16,169 nucleotides of DNA from Clostridiales bacterium (GTDB taxonomy: Bacteria > Bacillota > Clostridia > Christensenellales > CAG-138), in the NCBI GenBank assembly GCA_031270585.1, contig JAISXK010000054.1, positions 1-16,169 of the forward strand, written 5' to 3'. Numbering within the stretch: position 1 is the first letter of the stretch; each line of letters opens with the position of its first letter. The position numbers and the translations under genes are program-made. Of the stretch, positions 13,285 through 16,169 are shown piece by piece. Under the pieces are notes generated by a model. It searched no databases. It saw only the letters and a list, made by a program, of their open reading frames with translations, and had not been told where the DNA came from.

Positions 13285-13908
13285 ATGAACAGCAAAGGTG
13301 CAATGAAAAATCTGAATGACACATCATATTTGCTTGCGTTTTTCACAACAGTCTGGGCGATATTTATGATTGTGTGGCTGATACTGCGCTCGCCGCTGCC
13401 GCTGCCCCTGGGAATTGCCGTTACAGCATGTTTCATCGCTCTCTCAATTCATATCTATCTCGGCGCGATAGCGGGATACAAAGCGTTGAAGTCAGTTCCC
13501 GATGATATCGACGGCAATAAGGACAAGAAGAAATCAAAGCAATGGACCGTCATTTTTATAATTCAAGGCGCGGCAATGGCGCTGTCCGGCGCACTTCTCG
13601 GAAGTTTCAGACTATACGAATACATCGTGCCTGTCATGCTCTTTATCGTGGGTCTGCATTACATACCCGTCAGCGTGTTGTATCACACAAAAATCCAAAT
13701 CTATGTTGCTGTTCCAACTGTAGTTTTGGCTGTTCTCGGCTTCTTTTCATTGATTTCCGGCGTATTCGCTGAATACGCCGCCGGAATTTGCTCATGCGGC
13801 GGTGCAGTTGGCTGTGCCATTCTCGGTCTTTGGGCGACTAAGACTGTAAAGGCATATACAATGCGGTACGGCGATGGCGCGAAACCGGATCAACAGACGG
13901 GCCTGTAG
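13285..13908 (+). CDS. Unidentified six-helix membrane protein
   Basis: This 207-residue, strongly hydrophobic protein has about six membrane helices: roughly 14-35, 38-62, 85-106, 111-133, 136-158 and 164-187. A basic, Lys-rich loop (KDKKKSK) lies between helices 2 and 3. Noticeable patches are ALSIHIYLGAIAGYKALK and VGLHYIPVSVLYHTK. It resembles small uncharacterised membrane proteins found sporadically in Bacillota, possibly the DUF7010-like group, but I cannot name it firmly. The AAAAGGAAC ribosome site lies about 10 bases before ATG 13285. Codon use is less GC-rich than in neighbouring core genes, and it stands alone between gene-poor stretches, so recent acquisition is likely. No function can be assigned. 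Confidence 0.75.
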   Translation: MNSKGAMKNLNDTSYLLAFFTTVWAIFMIVWLILRSPLPLPLGIAVTACFIALSIHIYLGAIAGYKALKSVPDDIDGNKDKKKSKQWTVIFIIQGAAMALSGALLGSFRLYEYIVPVMLFIVGLHYIPVSVLYHTKIQIYVAVPTVVLAVLGFFSLISGVFAEYAAGICSCGGAVGCAILGLWATKTVKAYTMRYGDGAKPDQQTGL

Positions 13909-14062
13909 AATACTTCACCAACCTCGGTTTTCGGGAAAATACAGAATGTATCGATCAGGTAAAAAGCAAGGTAAAACGCGGCGTTACGCGTGCTCCTCAG
14001 GACATGGTAAGCGGTCAGGCGCCGCTTGGACATCCGCGTATCTATACCCTCCAAAGACAGTA
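13886..14062 (+). pseudogene. Possible remnant of a reading frame after the membrane protein
   Basis: In a frame shifted from the preceding gene, about 58 codons are open and end at TAA 14060-14062. They encode a protein-like sequence with PVEYFTNLGFRENTE and, near its end, QAPLGHPRIYTLQ. No start codon with a ribosome site precedes it and it overlaps the end of the membrane-protein gene. It may be the tail of a decayed gene or a chance frame; nothing firmer can be said. Confidence 0.25.
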
Positions 14063-14081
14063 AAAGGGCGGTTTACCGCCC
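14062..14081 (-). terminator. Terminator of the hicA-hicB operon
   Basis: GGGCGG (14066-14071) pairs with CCGCCC (14076-14081) around TTTA. On the minus strand the stem is followed by TTTTACTG, giving a short intrinsic terminator 17 bases after the hicB stop. On the + strand the hairpin could also end transcripts of the membrane-protein gene. Confidence 0.7.
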
Positions 14082-14097
14082 CTGCAAGAAATTTTGT

Positions 14098-14490
14098 TTA
14101 CTTTGCCAAATTCAATTCCTGCTTTAGTGCCGCTTGCAGCACTGCCGACACATTGATCCCGGCCTTTTCAGCTTCCACGTTAAGCCATGATGGGAGTGAT
14201 ACATTTCGCCTTACTGTGCGCGTATCGTTTGCTCTGCGGTATTCATCAAAATCTATATCCACCATAGATATAATTTCTCCCGGCTCATGCTTAATTTGAT
14301 CCGCCTGTGACGGCTGCGGCACATCTTTTTTACCGTCCTGCATATCAATTCCCATAAGCCCTATTGCGTCACGGGCCATTTCAATGGCTTCCGCCAAGCT
14401 GTCACCCTGCGTATTTATTTCCATATCGGGAACATACGCCATATAGCCATCATCAAGCCTTGTAAACACCACGGGATAAGCTGCTTTCAC
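14098..14490 (-). CDS. hicB: HicB-type antitoxin
   Basis: This 130-residue antitoxin has an N-terminal HicB domain (about 1-55; YPVVFTRLDDGYMAYVPD, then TQGDSLAEAIEMARDAIG), a degenerate partial RNase H fold that caps the HicA toxin. A C-terminal ribbon-helix-helix part (about 92-125; RRNVSLPSWLNVEAEKAGI, VSAVLQAAL) binds DNA. Translation starts at a GTG (14490) with AAAAGGAGG well placed before it. It follows hicA by 49 bases on the same strand, the usual toxin-first order. It probably represses the operon through the inverted repeat at 14738-14758. Confidence 0.93.
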   Translation of the reverse strand: MKAAYPVVFTRLDDGYMAYVPDMEINTQGDSLAEAIEMARDAIGLMGIDMQDGKKDVPQPSQADQIKHEPGEIISMVDIDFDEYRRANDTRTVRRNVSLPSWLNVEAEKAGINVSAVLQAALKQELNLAK

Positions 14491-14539
14491 TTTTATTTCC
14501 TCCTTTTCAAGTTATATCTATTTTCGCGGGCATGGGGGC

Positions 14540-14713
14540 TTATTGCAGCCCCCGCCTCTTGATAATCGCTTTTGCCACGCTTTCTTTGATTTCGCTTTGT
14601 CGGGATACCGCCTCGCAATCCTTTCCGTCTGTGTAAATATCGTGGCTCCCGCCGTATCTCTTTAGCCGCCAACCGTTCCTTTCAAATCTTTTTATCAAAT
14701 CCCGGCGTTTCAT
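14540..14713 (-). CDS. hicA: HicA-type mRNA interferase toxin
   Basis: This short 57-residue protein begins MKRRDLIKRFERNGW and contains RYGGSHDIYTDG with H24, the catalytic histidine of HicA toxins in their double-stranded-RNA-binding-like fold. The end EIKESVAKAIIKRRGL is also typical. Family members are 55-85 residues long, so it looks complete. HicA cleaves mRNA and tmRNA when not bound by HicB. An AGGG ribosome site precedes ATG 14713. Toxicity is inferred from the intact His and the intact partner gene. Confidence 0.93.
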   Translation of the reverse strand: MKRRDLIKRFERNGWRLKRYGGSHDIYTDGKDCEAVSRQSEIKESVAKAIIKRRGLQ

Positions 14714-14735
14714 ATTGTGCCCTGCTTATGTTCTT

Positions 14736-14764
14736 GTTATACACATCTATTGTGTATATGTCAA
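14736..14764 (-). promoter_or_regulatory. hicAB promoter with operator in the spacer
   Basis: TTGACA (14759-14764), a 17-bp spacer and TATAAC (14736-14741) match the vegetative consensus at 11 of 12 bases. A perfect 8-bp inverted repeat, TATACACA (14738-14745) against TGTGTATA (14751-14758), fills the spacer and overlaps the -10. That is the expected place for HicB binding and autorepression. Confidence 0.85.
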
Positions 14765-14798
14765 GCGTTCTGCAAAAATAAATACACATTTTTTACAC

Positions 14799-14822
14799 AA
14801 AAAAGCAGAGCGCGCGCCCTGC
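14799..14822 (-). terminator. Intrinsic terminator facing leftward
   Basis: On the minus strand GCAGGGCGCGCGCTCTGC folds into a 7-bp stem with a CGCG loop and is followed by TTTTTTG. It lies 10 bases after the TAG of the frame ending at 14832, implying that a leftward transcript ends here, ahead of the hicAB promoter. Confidence 0.7.
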
Positions 14823-14831
14823 CGTGTTGCT

Positions 14832-14981
14832 CTATTCTTCGCCTATCAGCCATTCGGCAGGCACGCCCAGCGCGCCGGGCTGCGGCCTGCCCGTATCCAT
14901 ATCCGCGAATACAACGGGCTTTATTATGCGGATGTTCGCAGTAAAAATATTTTGCCACTTGACACGCGGCGGGAAAAACGG
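14832..14981 (-). pseudogene. Remnant or very small gene ending at a terminator
   Basis: A minus-strand frame open for about 49 codons ends with GALGVPAEWLIGEE and a TAG at 14832-14834. An intrinsic terminator follows 10 bases later, which suggests a real gene end. The only ATG in frame (near 14899) gives 23 residues and lacks a good ribosome site, and a stop lies just upstream of the open stretch, so the 5' part seems lost or frameshifted. The family is not recognised. Confidence 0.35.
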
Positions 14982-15013
14982 CTACTCTAACAAAGTGGGC
15001 TTGCCACTTTTTT
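14955..15013 (+). promoter_or_regulatory. Promoter-like element followed at once by a terminator hairpin
   Basis: TTGACA at about 14959-14964 and TACTCT at about 14983-14988 (18-bp spacer) resemble a promoter. Directly after it AAAGTGG (14992-14998) pairs with CCACTTT (15004-15010) and runs into six T. TTGCCACTT occurs both before the promoter and as the hairpin 3' arm. A transcript starting here would be only about 20 bases, so the hairpin more likely blocks read-through into the cyclophilin gene. Confidence 0.45.
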
Positions 15014-15095
15014 GAGACCCTGAAAGCGTTCATGCTATTTTGACGGCGCAAACGTATATTTATGCGGATAAGCTCAACGGAAAGGATTGGAAACC

Positions 15096-15758
15096 ATGCG
15101 GATCAGGAAAAACATTACGGTATTTACGGCGGCGGCGTTGACCCTGCTTTTGGCGGGGTGCGCTGCGGGAGAGGGCGCGATCGCGGCGCCAACGCCAACA
15201 CCGGCGCCCGTGCCCCAGCGGCCTGACGGCGGCCCCACGTCCGCGCCCGGCGCGCGGGATGATGAGGGGAAAACCGCTATCGCCGAAATCACCATGCAAA
15301 ACGGCGGCGTGATCAAGCTTTTGCTCAACTACGACGCGGCCCCCAGAGCGGTGGAAAACTTTATAAAGCTTGCGAACGAAGGCTATTATGACGGGTTGAA
15401 CTTTCACCGTATAGACCCGGCTTTCATGATACAGGGCGGCTGCCCGGAGGGTACCGGCAGAGGGGGCCCCGGCTATGGCATTACCGGCGAGTTTGCGATC
15501 AACGGGTGGGATAACCCCATCAGCCATACGCGCGGCGTGATCAGCATGGCGCGCGCGCAGGATTATAATTCTGCCGGCAGCCAGTTTTTCATCGTCGTGC
15601 AGGACAGCACATTTCTGGATGGCAGTTACGCGGCGTTCGGCCACGTGACGGAGGGCATGGATGTTGTGGATCGCGTGGCCGGCGCCGCGCGCAACGGCGA
15701 AACCCCGCTGGAACCCGAAGTGATGGAAAGTGTCCGCATTATAGAAAACGAACCATAA
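15096..15758 (+). CDS. Lipoprotein cyclophilin-type peptidyl-prolyl cis-trans isomerase
   Basis: From ATG 15096 (GGAAAGGA nine bases upstream; an in-frame TTG at 15087 is too close) the protein has 220 residues. A lipoprotein signal peptide with the lipobox LLAGC places a lipid-bound Cys near residue 22. A Pro/Ala/Thr-rich spacer follows to about 60, then one cyclophilin domain to the end. Active-site signs are FHRIDPAFMIQGG, the glycine-rich GTGRGGPGYG, the GVISMARA stretch, SAGSQFFIV and the YAAFGHVTEG end. It would be anchored outside the membrane and speed proline isomerisation in exported proteins. Within this window it joins the HtrA-type protease as an envelope protein-quality factor, but the two are far apart and not in one operon. 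Confidence 0.95.
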   Translation: MRIRKNITVFTAAALTLLLAGCAAGEGAIAAPTPTPAPVPQRPDGGPTSAPGARDDEGKTAIAEITMQNGGVIKLLLNYDAAPRAVENFIKLANEGYYDGLNFHRIDPAFMIQGGCPEGTGRGGPGYGITGEFAINGWDNPISHTRGVISMARAQDYNSAGSQFFIVVQDSTFLDGSYAAFGHVTEGMDVVDRVAGAARNGETPLEPEVMESVRIIENEP

Positions 15759-15771
15759 GCCTGTGGGATGA

Positions 15772-15804
15772 AACGAAACGCCGCGCGGTTGGCGGCGTTT
15801 CGTT
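15772..15804 (+). terminator. Hairpin after the cyclophilin gene
   Basis: AACGAAACGCCGC (15772-15784) pairs perfectly over 13 bp with 15792-15804 around a 7-base loop. The downstream ATATAAAA has no T run, although the 3' arm itself ends TTTCGTT. It begins 13 bases after the stop codon and probably limits read-through into the next gene. Confidence 0.7.
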
Positions 15805-15833
15805 ATATAAAAAGGACGAGGAAACAAAAGAGC

Positions 15834-16169
15834 ATGTTGCATAACATTGAAACCGTTTTCCATAGTATTGTGCAATACGGCATTCTGTTGCTGGAAGGCA
15901 TCGGCGTGGCGCTGGTGCTCTATACGGCGATAAAATCGGTGGCGGGGCTTTTTCGGCGCGACCCGCATGTGCCGAAAAAACTGGCGCAGGGCATTATGCT
16001 GGCCTTACAGTTTAAGCTGGGGGGCGAAGTTTTAAAAACGCTTATCGTAAACGAGTGGAGCGAGCTCGCCCTGTTGGGCGCCATCATGCTGCTGCGGGCG
16101 GGGATGATGGCGTTGAGTCACTGGGAAATAAGCATCGAAGAGCTGCGTCTCACGAAGGACAAACTTAGG
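15834..16169 (+). CDS. DUF1622 membrane protein (runs off the right edge)
   Basis: An open frame from ATG 15834 stays open for 112 codons to the window end. The product starts MLHNIETVF and has membrane segments at about 13-37 (YGILLLEGIGVALVLYTAI) and 78-94 (LALLGAIMLLRAGM), with AQGIMLALQFKLGGEVLKT between and ALSHWEISIEEL after. This matches the DUF1622 family (PF07784), small membrane proteins of unknown function, usually about 110-125 residues, so only a few residues should be missing. The ribosome site GAGGAAA lies about 10 bases before the ATG. The hairpin at 15772-15804 separates it from the cyclophilin gene. Confidence 0.85.
   Translation, partial: MLHNIETVFHSIVQYGILLLEGIGVALVLYTAIKSVAGLFRRDPHVPKKLAQGIMLALQFKLGGEVLKTLIVNEWSELALLGAIMLLRAGMMALSHWEISIEELRLTKDKLR

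Noticed and set aside
15060..15968. 302-codon minus-strand frame
   Set aside because: It lies opposite the cyclophilin and DUF1622 genes, crosses a terminator hairpin and is rich in His/Arg as expected of a GC-rich antisense shadow.

Overview
The window looks like chromosomal DNA of a spore-forming, low-to-medium GC Bacillota, most likely Clostridia. The support is two sporulation genes of the yunB and ytxC type, the ytxC-thrS neighbourhood known from Bacillus, a T-box riboswitch with a canonical T-box sequence in front of thrS, strong AGGAGG-type ribosome binding sites, and 17-bp-spaced TTGACA/TATAAT promoters. No closer taxonomic assignment can be supported from the sequence alone.

Layout, left to right. 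(1) 1-1000: the end of an unidentified reading frame at the left edge, then a leftward vapB-vapC toxin-antitoxin pair with a three-unit 12-bp repeat as candidate operator. (2) 1170-1784: a rightward six-tRNA array (Pro, Glu, Met/Ile2, Asp, Phe, Thr) behind a near-consensus promoter. (3) 1904-3535: a leftward two-gene operon of a DUF368 (PopT-type polyprenyl-phosphate carrier) membrane protein and an acyl-ACP thioesterase. (4) 3786-5078: a membrane-anchored HtrA-type serine protease, closed by a strong hairpin. (5) 5187-7880: a leftward three-gene lysis module (NlpC/P60 endolysin, small XhlA-like membrane protein, holin) divergent from an XRE repressor/ImmA-type metallopeptidase pair. A perfect-consensus promoter and a near-palindrome lie in the gap, and no phage structural genes are present. 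(6) 8004-9805: yunB with a sigma-E-like promoter, and a membrane-anchored ComEC-type metallo-beta-lactamase-fold protein. (7) 9825-12747: leftward ytxC, then a T-box-controlled thrS. (8) 12748-15050: a looser, more AT-rich accessory stretch with an unidentified six-helix membrane protein, a hicA-hicB toxin-antitoxin pair with its promoter/operator, gene remnants and terminators. (9) 15096-16169: a lipoprotein cyclophilin and a DUF1622 membrane protein that reaches the right edge.

Two toxin-antitoxin loci, a repressor/protease switch and a lysis module sit among otherwise conserved housekeeping and sporulation genes, so the window alternates between core chromosome and small mobile-derived insertions. 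The most interesting unit is the stand-alone lysis module with its own apparent genetic switch. It may be a prophage remnant, or a host-retained lysis or release device.
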